Assembly (NCBI GenBank): GCA_032229885.1
Contig: JAVYAJ010000305.1
Coordinates: forward strand, 1-21,996
Reading direction: 5' to 3'
DNA from: Anammoximicrobium sp032229885
GTDB taxonomy: Bacteria; Planctomycetota; Planctomycetia; Pirellulales; Pirellulaceae
DNA length: 21,996 nucleotides
In this document: positions 7,949-16,348 of the stretch, one piece after another
Numbering within the stretch: the first letter of the stretch is position 1
How the letters are laid out: each line of letters opens with the position of its first letter
The notes under the pieces: generated by a model
What the model saw: the letters and a program-made list of their open reading frames with translations, nothing else
Told to the model about the DNA's origin: nothing
The model's database searches: none
Made by a program: the position numbers and the translations under genes

Positions 7949-9250
7949 ATGCAGTTGCAGAGGAGTCAGACCGTTACCCGGCGAAGGTTCCTCGCCGCGG
8001 CGACCGCGGGCGGCGCCGCGTGGGCCGCGCCGATGTTCATACCCGCCTCGGTGTTGGGCCGCGACGCCGTCGCCGCCGCCAACGAACGGATCGTGGTGGG
8101 CGGGATCGGGCTCGGAAGCCGCGGGACTTATGATTTGAGCTGTTTTCTACCCGAGGCCGACGTCCAGTTCGTGGCCATCGCCGACCCCAAAGCCAGTCGC
8201 CGGGCGGCGATCAAGAATATCGTCGACACCAAGTACGGCAACACGGACTGCGCGACCTATGTCGATTTCCGCGAGCTGCTGGACCGGGCCGACATCGACG
8301 CCGTGTTGATCGCCACCGGGCCCAACTGGCACGCCTCGGCATCGATGCTGGCCGCGCTGGCCGGCAAGGACGTGTACTGCGAAAAACCCTGCACGCGGAA
8401 CATCCTGCAGAGCCTCCTATTGGCCGAGACGTTCCGGCGCACGGCGCGCGTCTTCCAGGCCGGCACCCAGCGGCGCAGCCTCCCGCACTTCGCCTTTGCG
8501 GTCGAACTGGCGCGCACCGGCAAGCTGGGCAAGCTCACGTCCGTCCACGCCCATCCGTCGCCCTGGGACAACTCGACGAAAACGAGCGGTTGGCTGCCGG
8601 CCCAGCCTCAGCCGCCGGAAGACGAGATCAACTGGGATCTCTATCTCGGACCGGCGGCCTGGCGGCCATACAATCCGGAGGTCGCCACTCGGGGCGGCGA
8701 GTTCGAAAAAGGCGGGGGCATGGTCGGGGGCGGCGTGCTCGAGTGGGGGTCGCACTGCGTGGATCTGTGCCAGTGGGCGGCCAATGCCGATCACACCGCG
8801 CCGATCGAATACCACCCGCGCACGCCCGACCAACGGTCGACCGCCGTATACGCCAGCGGCGCAAAGCTGGTGATCCGCGAGGACGGCTGGCTGCCGCTCG
8901 GCTCGTGCCCAGTGCGGTTCGAAGGCGAAACCGGCTGGGTCGAAGCGGGCGACTCGGGGCGGCTCGTGGTCAGTTCGCCCGCGCTGCTGGCCGGCCGACG
9001 TGTGGCCGAGATCGGCGGATATCCGGCGACGTTCCACGTCCGCAACTTTCTGGACTGCGTCAAAACTCGGGCCCAGCCGGTCGCCAACGCGGACGTGGCG
9101 TGCTATTCGCATATCGCCTGCCACGCGGCCAACATCGCCATCTTCCTCGGCCGAACGCTGAAGTTCGACCCCGAGCGGCACGTATTCTTGAACGACGACG
9201 AGGCGAATCGACTGCGCGGCGAAGCGCTCCGCGAGCCGTGGCGGATGTAG
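7949..9250 (+). CDS. Tat-exported Gfo/Idh/MocA family oxidoreductase
   Basis: A predicted NAD(P)-dependent dehydrogenase of 433 residues, probably acting on a sugar or sugar derivative outside the cytoplasm. A twin-arginine signal, TRRRFLAAATAGG (about 9-21), precedes an Ala-rich segment. The nucleotide-binding loop GGIGLGSRG is at 51-59. The conserved EKP motif, which contacts the nicotinamide and the substrate, is EKPCTRN (Glu145-Lys146). A WGSHCVDLCQW segment corresponds to the family's WGAHHxDIAQW. ATG 7949 is chosen because AAGGAGATTTCC precedes it; the upstream open frame to 7757 is low-complexity. It is probably transcribed from the promoter at 7841, with the HEAT gene 70 bases downstream. 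Cys replaces His in the active-site region, so it may be divergent. The substrate is unknown. Confidence 0.9.
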   Translation: MQLQRSQTVTRRRFLAAATAGGAAWAAPMFIPASVLGRDAVAAANERIVVGGIGLGSRGTYDLSCFLPEADVQFVAIADPKASRRAAIKNIVDTKYGNTDCATYVDFRELLDRADIDAVLIATGPNWHASASMLAALAGKDVYCEKPCTRNILQSLLLAETFRRTARVFQAGTQRRSLPHFAFAVELARTGKLGKLTSVHAHPSPWDNSTKTSGWLPAQPQPPEDEINWDLYLGPAAWRPYNPEVATRGGEFEKGGGMVGGGVLEWGSHCVDLCQWAANADHTAPIEYHPRTPDQRSTAVYASGAKLVIREDGWLPLGSCPVRFEGETGWVEAGDSGRLVVSSPALLAGRRVAEIGGYPATFHVRNFLDCVKTRAQPVANADVACYSHIACHAANIAIFLGRTLKFDPERHVFLNDDEANRLRGEALREPWRM

Positions 9251-9320
9251 TCCGCGGCGCCCGTGCGTTTGTGAAACGACCTTTCGAACAGCCATTTGAT
9301 CCGCTCCGGAGAATTACGAG

Positions 9321-11300
9321 ATGAGTCGATTCCTGATCTGTCGAGCAACCTGCCTGACGGCGGTGCTCGCCGCGTTCGCCTGCCATGCGACCCGCGCGGC
9401 GAACGCAGCCGAATCCGCCGCTGAAAAACAGCAGAGCCTGATTGCGATCCTCGCATCGCCGGACTCGTCGCCGGGCGAGAAAGCGATCACCTGCAAGCAT
9501 CTGGCGCGCTGCGGCGACGCTCAGGCCGTGCCTGCGCTAGCGGCCCTGCTGGCCGATGAAAAGCTCGCCGCCTGGGCGCGGATTGCGCTCGAGGCGATCC
9601 CCGATCCGGCCGCCGGCCAGGCGCTGCGCGCGGCGGCCGCCAAACTCGAAGGACGTCTGCTGGTCGGCGTCATCAACTCGATCGGCATGCGCCGCGACGC
9701 GCAAGCGGTCGATGCCCTGGCCCAGAAACTGGGCGCGTCGGACGCCGAGGTCGCCGCGTCCGCGGCCATCGCGTTGGGACGCGTCGGAGGCCCGGCCGCC
9801 ACGGCCGCGCTCGAACGATTCCTGGGCGACGCGGCGCTGGCCAACGCGCCGCGCGGGGTCCAGTTGGCCGTCGCCGAAGGCTGCTTGTCGTGCGCCGAAC
9901 GGCTCGAACAAGCAGGCGACGCCGCCGCCGCGGTCCGCCTGTTCGAGGCCGTGAGCAAGGCTTCCGTTCCGGCACAGCAGGCGCGCCAAGCGACGCGCGG
10001 ACTGATCCTGGCCCGAAAGGTCGACGGCATCCCGCTGCTGATCGATCTGTTGAACGCCGACGATCGAGACCGATTCCATCTGGGCCTGCGCGTGGCCCGC
10101 GAACTGCCCGGCCGCGCGGCGACCGACGCCTTGGTGGCCGAGATGCAGAAGCTCGGCCCCGAGCGGCGCGCACTGCTGGTCCTGGCGTTGATGGATCGGC
10201 AGGATCGGCCGCCGATCAGCCTATTGGTCCAGGCCGCCGCGCAAGGTCCGAAGGACGTGCGGATCACCGCGATCCGAGCCATGCGACAGCAGGGCGACGT
10301 CTCGTGCGTGCCGACCCTTCTGACGATCGCCACGGGTGACGACGCGGATCTGGCCGCCGCGGCCTCCGAGACGTTGCAGGAGATTCCGGGCGACGCGGTG
10401 ACCGCCGAACTGGCGACGCGGTTGGCGAGCGCCAGCGGAGCGACGCGGCTGTTGCTGATCGAGCTGGCCGGGTGGCGCGGCATCGCCGCCACCGTGCCCG
10501 AGCTGATCAAAGCCGCTGACGACGCCGATGCCGCGACGCGCGCGGCCGCCTTCAAATCGCTGGGCGACACGCTCGACTTTGCCGGGCTGTCCTGGTTGGT
10601 CGATCGGACCGTAGGCGCGACGAACGCGGACGATCAAGCCATGGCGGGCGCCGCCTTGAAGGCGGCCGCCGGACGAATGCCCGACCGCGACGCCACGGCG
10701 GCCAAATTGGACGGCGCCATGGCGCAGGCCACCGGCGCAGCCAAGGTCAAGCTGCTCGAAGCGCTCGGCGCGGTCGGCGGCGGGCGCGCGTTGGCGGTCG
10801 TCAGCGAAGCTGCGAAATCGACCGACGCGACCGTGCAGGGCGCGGCGGCCCAGCAACTGGGCGACTGGATGACGCCCGACGCCGCCCCCGCGCTGCTGCA
10901 AATGGCGCGCACCGCGAGCGACGGCGGCCTGAAGGTCCGCGCGCTGCGCGGCTATCTGCGCATCGCGCGGCAGTTCGTCGTGCCGGACGACGAACGTCTG
11001 GCCATGTACCAGGCGGCCATGGCGGCGGCGCAGCGCAACGATGAACGGCGGCTGGCGCTGGACGTTCTGATCCGGATCCCATCGCCGCAGACGTTGGCCG
11101 AGGCGACCAGCCGGTTGGGCGACGCGGCCCTGCGCGACGCGGCCGCCCAGGCGGCCGTGGGCATCGCGGCCAAACTGGCGGCCAGCCAGCCCCGAGCGGT
11201 GGCCGAGGCCATGCAAAAGGTTCTGGATGCCGGCGTCAAGGATCAACTCAGAGGTCGGGCCCAAGAGCTGCGCGACCAGGCGCAACGGGCCGTTCCCTAA
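9321..11300 (+). CDS. secreted HEAT-repeat protein
   Basis: A 659-residue protein with a likely Sec signal peptide: a positive N-terminus, a hydrophobic core LTAVLAAFACHA, and an Ala-rich cleavage zone near residues 24-30. The remainder is an almost unbroken run of paired amphipathic helices of about 30 residues with the HEAT/PBS-lyase pattern, for example AVPALAALLADEKLAAWARI, DAQAVDALAQKLGASDAEV and AAASETLQEIPGDAV. Such solenoids bind proteins. No enzyme domain, heme motif (CXXCH) or membrane anchor is seen after the signal. GGAGA at 9308-9312 serves the ATG. It follows the oxidoreductase by 70 bases on the same strand, so it may be a periplasmic partner of that enzyme (inference). A large hairpin follows its stop. 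Confidence 0.85.
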   Translation: MSRFLICRATCLTAVLAAFACHATRAANAAESAAEKQQSLIAILASPDSSPGEKAITCKHLARCGDAQAVPALAALLADEKLAAWARIALEAIPDPAAGQALRAAAAKLEGRLLVGVINSIGMRRDAQAVDALAQKLGASDAEVAASAAIALGRVGGPAATAALERFLGDAALANAPRGVQLAVAEGCLSCAERLEQAGDAAAAVRLFEAVSKASVPAQQARQATRGLILARKVDGIPLLIDLLNADDRDRFHLGLRVARELPGRAATDALVAEMQKLGPERRALLVLALMDRQDRPPISLLVQAAAQGPKDVRITAIRAMRQQGDVSCVPTLLTIATGDDADLAAAASETLQEIPGDAVTAELATRLASASGATRLLLIELAGWRGIAATVPELIKAADDADAATRAAAFKSLGDTLDFAGLSWLVDRTVGATNADDQAMAGAALKAAAGRMPDRDATAAKLDGAMAQATGAAKVKLLEALGAVGGGRALAVVSEAAKSTDATVQGAAAQQLGDWMTPDAAPALLQMARTASDGGLKVRALRGYLRIARQFVVPDDERLAMYQAAMAAAQRNDERRLALDVLIRIPSPQTLAEATSRLGDAALRDAAAQAAVGIAAKLAASQPRAVAEAMQKVLDAGVKDQLRGRAQELRDQAQRAVP

Positions 11301-11320
11301 CGCCGCGCGGGTTTCCTCGC

Positions 11321-11368
11321 GTCCCCTGCCGACCGCGCGCATCGAAGCCCGGTCGGCGTGTCGGGGAC
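11321..11368 (+). terminator. large two-part hairpin after the HEAT gene
   Basis: GTCCCC (11321-11326) pairs with GGGGAC (11363-11368), and GCCGACCG (11328-11335) pairs with CGGTCGGC (11350-11357), with a 14-base loop and a 1/5 internal loop. That makes fourteen perfect pairs starting 20 bases after the HEAT stop codon. No T-tract follows, so if it terminates it does so atypically, or it marks the mRNA 3' end. Confidence 0.4.
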
Positions 11369-11496
11369 GGCGTCGCCGCGGGGCGCGCGACAAGGCCCGC
11401 CCGCGGCGCGAAGCCCGCGGGAAGCCCGCCCTGCAAATGGCCATTTCAAGCCGCCCCAAGCACACGTGCGCTGGGATGGAGATTCGCAACGCACCG

Positions 11497-13104
11497 ATGA
11501 ACAGCCCGCCAATCACGCAAGCCTCGAAGCGGGGCCGGGTGTTTTTCGTCGGCGCCGGGCCGGGCGATCCCAAACTGCTGACATTGCGCGGCGCCGAATG
11601 CCTGCGCCGCGCCGACGTCGTCATTTACGACGCGCTGGTCAATGAACGAATTCTGGACCACGCGCGACCGGACGCCCGGCGGATCCGCCTGGGCGCAGGC
11701 GGTCAAGCGCCGGAGATGCGGCAGGCCGAGGTCTGCCGGCGGCTGGTCGAGCTCGCTCAACAAGGCCTGACGGTCGTCCGACTCAAAGGGGGCGACCCGA
11801 TGGTGTTCGCGCGGATCGCCGACGAATCCGCGCGTCTTGCGGACCACGGAATCGCGTTCGAGTTGGTGCCGGGGATCACGGCGGCCTTGGCTGCGGCCAG
11901 CTATGCGGGCATCGCGATCACCCAACGCGGCTGTGCGCCGGCCGTCGGGCTGGTTTCGGCCCACGCCGAGCCGGGCGATGTCGCGACGGACGCCGGCGAG
12001 ACGCCGTTGGACCACCACGCGCTGGCCCGTTTTCCGGGAACGCTCGCCTACTACATGGGGACGGCCACGGCCGCCGTGTGGACCGCGAGGCTCGTCCGGG
12101 CCGGCAAGCCGCCGGACACTCCGGCGACGATCGTCCATCGCTGTACGTTTCCCGACCAGGTTTGTGTTCGCTGTCGCCTGGACGAAGTCGCCGGGCGTCT
12201 CGATGCGGCCGATCCGGCGTCACCGGCGATCGTGGTCGTCGGTCCTGCCGCCGGTCTGCCCCCGGCACTGGCGTGGTTCGAGCAGCGTCCGCTGTTTGGC
12301 CAGCGCGTGCTGGTCGCGCGGCCCATCGACCAGGCCGCCGCCTGGGCCGATTCGTTGACCGAGTTGGGCGCCGAGGTTCTGATCCAGCCGGCGATCCGGA
12401 TCGAGGATCCGCCAGACTGGCGGCCCGTAGACGACGCGCTGGATCGTCTGGCCGACTACGACTGGCTCGTGTTTTCCAGTTCCAACGGCGTCCGTTTCTT
12501 CCTCCGTCGCCTGTTTGCCCGCGGCTTCGACCTGCGCCGTTTGGGACGCGTTCGTCTGGCCGCGGTCGGCCCGGCTACGGCGGACGCGCTGGCCGAATAT
12601 CACCTGCGGACCGACGTGACGCCCGACGAGTTTCGCGCCGAATCGCTGGCCAGCGCGCTCGCCGTCGGCGCGGCCGGCCAACGTTTTTTGTCGATCCGCG
12701 CCAGCCGCGGTCGAGAGGTCTTGGCCGACCAGTTGCGATCCGCCGGCGCGGTCGTCGATCAGATCGTCGCGTACTCGAGCATCGACGTCGCCGTTGCCGA
12801 CGCACCGGTCAAGCGCCGCCTCGCGGCAGGCGAAATTCACTGGGCGACGGTCACCAGTTCGGCCATCGCCCGATCCTTGGCTGCCCTGTTCGGCGAGGAT
12901 CTGCGAAAAGTGCGACTGGCCAGCATCAGCCCCATCACCTCGGCCACGCTCCGGGCGCTGGGCTACGAGCCGGCCGTCGAAGCGCGCGTGTACACCACGA
13001 CCGGATTGCTCGAGGCCATTCTCGAGGTCGCTGCCGGCCCGGTGTCGCGCCCGTCGCTTGACGGCTCGCTGCCGCCGTTGCCGACGCATGGGCCGAGCGA
13101 TTGA
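11497..13104 (+). CDS. cobA-hemD: fused uroporphyrinogen-III C-methyltransferase / uroporphyrinogen-III synthase
   Basis: A bifunctional tetrapyrrole enzyme of about 535 residues. The first 255 or so are the SAM-dependent methyltransferase that makes precorrin-2 for siroheme and cobalamin: VGAGPGDPKLLTLRG, ADVVIYDALV, the loop VVRLKGGDPMVFAR, VPGITAALAAA, and YYMGTATA. The rest is uroporphyrinogen-III synthase, which closes hydroxymethylbilane: FGQRVLVARP, YDWLVFSSSNGVRFF, RLAAVGPATADAL, and ATVTSSAIARSLAALFG. No precorrin-2 dehydrogenase/ferrochelatase (CysG N-domain) is attached. The start is uncertain: in-frame ATGs lie at 11437, 11476 and 11497, none with a strong ribosome-binding site. 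11497 is nearest the conserved core. No neighbour here belongs to the same pathway; the UroD-fold gene at 19341 is not HemE-like. Confidence 0.92.
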   Translation: MNSPPITQASKRGRVFFVGAGPGDPKLLTLRGAECLRRADVVIYDALVNERILDHARPDARRIRLGAGGQAPEMRQAEVCRRLVELAQQGLTVVRLKGGDPMVFARIADESARLADHGIAFELVPGITAALAAASYAGIAITQRGCAPAVGLVSAHAEPGDVATDAGETPLDHHALARFPGTLAYYMGTATAAVWTARLVRAGKPPDTPATIVHRCTFPDQVCVRCRLDEVAGRLDAADPASPAIVVVGPAAGLPPALAWFEQRPLFGQRVLVARPIDQAAAWADSLTELGAEVLIQPAIRIEDPPDWRPVDDALDRLADYDWLVFSSSNGVRFFLRRLFARGFDLRRLGRVRLAAVGPATADALAEYHLRTDVTPDEFRAESLASALAVGAAGQRFLSIRASRGREVLADQLRSAGAVVDQIVAYSSIDVAVADAPVKRRLAAGEIHWATVTSSAIARSLAALFGEDLRKVRLASISPITSATLRALGYEPAVEARVYTTTGLLEAILEVAAGPVSRPSLDGSLPPLPTHGPSD

Positions 13105-13452
13105 CGATCTCCGAAATCGGTTTCCTCTGGCGGATCGGATCCGAGACATGCGACCACCATCCACTGTCAGGTTGCCCGGTTTCACGCGTTGGGGCAAACC
13201 TTCCCAGAGATCCGCAAAGATTTCCACGGTGAACGTGTTGTACGCCGGTCGCGTTGGCCCATGTTGATTTGTGGTCAGCCGTGCTGTCGTTAGCCGCGCT
13301 CGCCAGACGCGCGAGATGGCAGGGCTCTGACGCGCGGCCGCCCCGATGTTTTGGCCTGCACGGCGCGGCAGTGCGTCGCATCGAAAACGAACATGTGGTT
13401 GTACACGGCAGGATGCAAACCTTCTGGTCCGGCGCACTACCGGCGGGTCGCC
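13105..13452. other. intergenic stretch, no supported gene
   Basis: There is no ORF with a start signal. The part at about 13150-13260 is less GC-rich than its surroundings, and on the minus strand it reads as a varied, protein-like peptide (see findings). A 5-bp hairpin, CTCGC/GCGAG, lies at 13299-13315. No known RNA or promoter was recognised. Confidence 0.5.
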
Positions 13453-15120
13453 ATGCGCGGCGGGCTGATGCTCGGCATCCTGCTCGTGGCGTTCTGGCTG
13501 CGCGCCTGCCAGTCGTCCGAGAGTCTCTGGTTGGACGAATTGCACACGGCGTGGGTTGTGGCCGACGGCCTGCGGCCGCTGCCGCGGCGGGCAGCCTTGG
13601 GGAATTACAGCCCGGTCTATTTCGGCCTCGTCTGGGCCGCGACCCAGTTGGCCGGCTTCGACGAGTTCGGCTTGCGGCTGTGTTCGATCCTGGCCGGGAC
13701 GGCCCTGGTCGGCGGCGTCTATCTGGTGGCCGCCCGCTGGACCTCGTGTTGGCAGGCCGGACTGCTCGCGGCCCTGCTGGTCGCGGTAGATCGCCATTGT
13801 GTGTTTTACGGCCAGGAAGCGCGCCCCTATGCGCTGGTGCAGTTGGTCGGCCTGGTGAACATCGGCCTGTTCGCCCGCGCGAGCGCGCGTCCCAGCGCGC
13901 TGTCTCGCGGTCTCTGGATCGCGACCGCTGTGCTGCTGTTCTATCTGCATTACACGGCCGCCCTGCTGTTGGCGGCCGAGTTGGCCTATATCGGCGCGAT
14001 CTGGCTCGCCAGATTCCGGCCGGCTTGGACCGGGCACGGAGGTCGGCCCCAAGGCCATGCGCCAGTGGATGCCGGAACCGATCGGGCCCGTGCCGCCTGC
14101 CCGTGGCGATGGGGATGGATCGACGGACTGGTGGTGGGAGTGTGCGTGTTGCCCGCGCTCCCCCATCTGCGACAGATCGCGCTGCGGCGGGCGGATTGGA
14201 GCCTGTTCGTGCCCGAGCGCACCTGGTGGAAGGTGTGGGAGATCGGCAACGTATTTCCCCTGGGCATGTATGTGCTGACGCCCGTGACGGTCTTGGCCAT
14301 CGCGTGGGGCTGTACGTGGCTTTGTCGGGCGCGGCGCGGCATGGCAACGACCAGGCCGCGGATGAACGGATCCGGGTTGTTGTTGGTCGCGTGCTGGCTG
14401 CTGGTTCCGGCGATGATCGCCTGGGTGGCCACGTCGCAAGCGACGACGCCGCTGTTCTTCCGGCGCTATCTGATCGTGTCGGCGGTCACGCCGATCCTCG
14501 TGGCCGCCTGGTGTGCCGCGGCCTGCCCCAGCGTCGGCTGGCGCGCGGCGCTCGCCACAACGGTTCTCGGGTTGTCGATCTATCAAGGCGGGATGGTCGG
14601 CCGCTGGCGGCAGGATGGCCGCGTCCTCGGCGACCGCGCACAGGACTGGCGAGGCGCAGTGGCGCACGTGCGTGACCAGAGCCGGCCGGAACAGCCGGTG
14701 TTCGTTCGCAGCGGGTTGATCGAAGCCGAGCGTTGGTACGCCAGCGAGGATCTCGACCAGCGGGAATACTGCCTCTTGCCCGTGCTGGGTCTGTATCGAC
14801 TCGAACAGTCCACGAACGCCCTGTTTCCGCTGCCCATTCGACCGGCGGCCATTCTCGCCCCCGAGGCGATTCGCCGCGCCAAAGCCAGCGGCCAGGCGTG
14901 GTTTGTGGTCCAGGGCAGCGCGCGCAGCGCGACGCGTTTCGAGGCCGATCTGCGGAGCGCCTGGCGACGCGCGGGCCTCGGCATTGCGTCGATCCGCCGC
15001 GCATCGTTTCAGAACGTGACGACGTTCCATGTCGAACTGGGCGCGGCGACGGGCGTTCGTTCGCCGCCACTGGCGGGGGTCAATTCTCGACGCTCAGATC
15101 CGCCAGATAGATCGCGGTGA
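13453..15120 (+). CDS. GT39/ArnT-like membrane glycosyltransferase
   Basis: An integral membrane protein of about 555 residues from ATG 13453, with about nine or ten hydrophobic segments and a C-terminal soluble domain of about 150 residues. The first loop holds SSESLWLDELHTAW, with the Asp28-Glu29 pair in the place of the acidic catalytic motif of the GT39/PMT and ArnT families. FYGQEARPYAL (118-128) is the usual second signature of bacterial members. These enzymes move a sugar from a polyprenyl-phosphate donor to a protein or lipid on the outer face of the membrane; the acceptor here is unknown. Starts at ATG 13393 and TTG 13351 are possible, but they add a non-hydrophobic leader. The last 41 bases overlap the 3' end of the convergent gene. 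Confidence 0.82.
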   Translation: MRGGLMLGILLVAFWLRACQSSESLWLDELHTAWVVADGLRPLPRRAALGNYSPVYFGLVWAATQLAGFDEFGLRLCSILAGTALVGGVYLVAARWTSCWQAGLLAALLVAVDRHCVFYGQEARPYALVQLVGLVNIGLFARASARPSALSRGLWIATAVLLFYLHYTAALLLAAELAYIGAIWLARFRPAWTGHGGRPQGHAPVDAGTDRARAACPWRWGWIDGLVVGVCVLPALPHLRQIALRRADWSLFVPERTWWKVWEIGNVFPLGMYVLTPVTVLAIAWGCTWLCRARRGMATTRPRMNGSGLLLVACWLLVPAMIAWVATSQATTPLFFRRYLIVSAVTPILVAAWCAAACPSVGWRAALATTVLGLSIYQGGMVGRWRQDGRVLGDRAQDWRGAVAHVRDQSRPEQPVFVRSGLIEAERWYASEDLDQREYCLLPVLGLYRLEQSTNALFPLPIRPAAILAPEAIRRAKASGQAWFVVQGSARSATRFEADLRSAWRRAGLGIASIRRASFQNVTTFHVELGAATGVRSPPLAGVNSRRSDPPDRSR

Positions 15121-16162
15121 TCGTCTGTCCCGCATCGTCCCGCTCGTGGCTCGAATAATACGACACCAGAGCGCGGTCAGGTCCGAGTTCCAAAAATCCG
15201 GGATACGAGTTGTCGCCGCCGCTGGGCAGTTCGGCGAACTCGTGCAACTGGTCGTCCGCGAGCCAATAGAGGGCCGTCTTGGGGCCGCCCTCCGAGGTGA
15301 TCTTGCGACCTCCGACCACGTAGCGGTTGTTCCATTTCGTAAGCAACGGCCCGCCGATGTAACGGTCCAGCTCCTGGCGATCCCAGACGGCGTAGGGCGG
15401 ACGCGAGCGGAGCAACTGCGCCGGATCGCCGCCGCGGCGGCCGATTCCCAAAATGCCGCCGTCCGCTTCGAACCGGAACGCGGTCTCGTCGCCCGCGATG
15501 TCCTGGAACACGGCTCGTTTACGCCAGATCAACCCATCGTCGCTCTCCAGCATCAGCGATTCGACGCGTCGCCCCTCGCCACGCGCCTCGATCTCGAACC
15601 CGATCTTGCGACGCCCGCACAGATACGCCTTGTCCCCAAAGGCGGCGGCGCGCCAGATGTAATGGCCGAACGTGCCTTCGAGCATGATCGGACTGTGCCA
15701 GGTTGCACCATCGTCGGACCAGGCCGCGTAGCCGAGATGCTTGTTCAAGTCGTAATCTTTGACGGCCGGCGTTGTCGAGCCGCAGTACCAGGCGCCTGTA
15801 TAGACGAACAGGCGGCCCGCGAACGTCAGGAAATGCGGGTCGCGCGTGTCCCGAAGCGGTACCGAAAATCGATGGACTGGGCGCCACTGCTGCCCATCAT
15901 CGCTGGACAAGATGATGATCGAAGCCGTCGGATGAACCATGTGTCCGTCGGGGCAGCTCCGAAACGTCAGGTAGAACTTGCCGTGGAACCGCGCCAGGTC
16001 CGTAAACGCATTGTGCTCGCCGTTATGGAACACCCGCCGGACGTTGGCCACACGCACGCTGGATGGTTGCTCGGCGCCGCCCGTCGCCGTGTCGAGCTGG
16101 GCGATTCCGCCAAACGCGATGGCCACAATGAGCCAATCTCCGGCGCGCAATCCACGTTTCAT
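15080..16162 (-). CDS. secreted Asp-box (sialidase-like) beta-propeller protein
   Basis: A 360-residue exported protein: Lys/Arg-rich start (MKRGLRAGD), hydrophobic core WLIVAIAFGGIA, and a likely cleavage near the TGGAEQ region. Three Asp-box motifs (S-x-D-x-G-x-x-W) are visible: SSDDGQQW, WSDDGATW and ESDDGLIW. These mark the turns of sialidase/BNR propellers. It may hydrolyse or bind a sugar acid or other glycan in the periplasm. The full sialidase arginine triad and the Tyr/Glu nucleophile pair were not confirmed, so 'sialidase' is a fold call, not an activity. The start at 16162 is chosen because GAAGGAA lies about 7 bases upstream and begins the signal peptide. It lies 186 bases downstream of the second Gfo/Idh gene on the same strand, suggesting a joint role in glycan use. 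Confidence 0.78.
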   Translation of the reverse strand: MKRGLRAGDWLIVAIAFGGIAQLDTATGGAEQPSSVRVANVRRVFHNGEHNAFTDLARFHGKFYLTFRSCPDGHMVHPTASIIILSSDDGQQWRPVHRFSVPLRDTRDPHFLTFAGRLFVYTGAWYCGSTTPAVKDYDLNKHLGYAAWSDDGATWHSPIMLEGTFGHYIWRAAAFGDKAYLCGRRKIGFEIEARGEGRRVESLMLESDDGLIWRKRAVFQDIAGDETAFRFEADGGILGIGRRGGDPAQLLRSRPPYAVWDRQELDRYIGGPLLTKWNNRYVVGGRKITSEGGPKTALYWLADDQLHEFAELPSGGDNSYPGFLELGPDRALVSYYSSHERDDAGQTITAIYLADLSVEN

Positions 16163-16275
16163 CGGACGATTCCTTCGGAGGCTGAGGCTGATGGGCGGCC
16201 AGGTGTGGCGACGCGCGTCGTCGTGAAGGGACGCGCATCGTCGCGCCCGTTGCGTTTCGTCGTCCCCCCCGCTCG

Positions 16276-16311
16276 CGGCCACGACAGAGCGTGGCCCTCC
16301 AAGTGTGGCCG
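16276..16311. repeat. REP-like inverted repeat with a competing third arm
   Basis: GGCCACG (16277-16283) and CGTGGCC (16290-16296) form a perfect 7-bp stem around ACAGAG. A third copy, GTGGCCG (16305-16311), can instead pair with CGGCCAC (16276-16282). The element lies in the 186-base gap between two minus-strand genes. The wording around it (ggccacgacagagcgtggcc) is of a kind common in planctomycete and verrucomicrobial intergenic DNA, by recollection. Confidence 0.5.
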
Positions 16312-16348
16312 TGACGGGACGATGGACAGCCCGATCGATCCGGCCCGC

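Noticed and set aside
12220..15030. 936-codon minus-strand open frame
   Set aside because: It runs antisense through the clearly coding CobA-HemD and GT39 genes, has Arg/Gln/Pro-rich low-complexity translation, and shows no domain. It is a product of high GC and codon bias.
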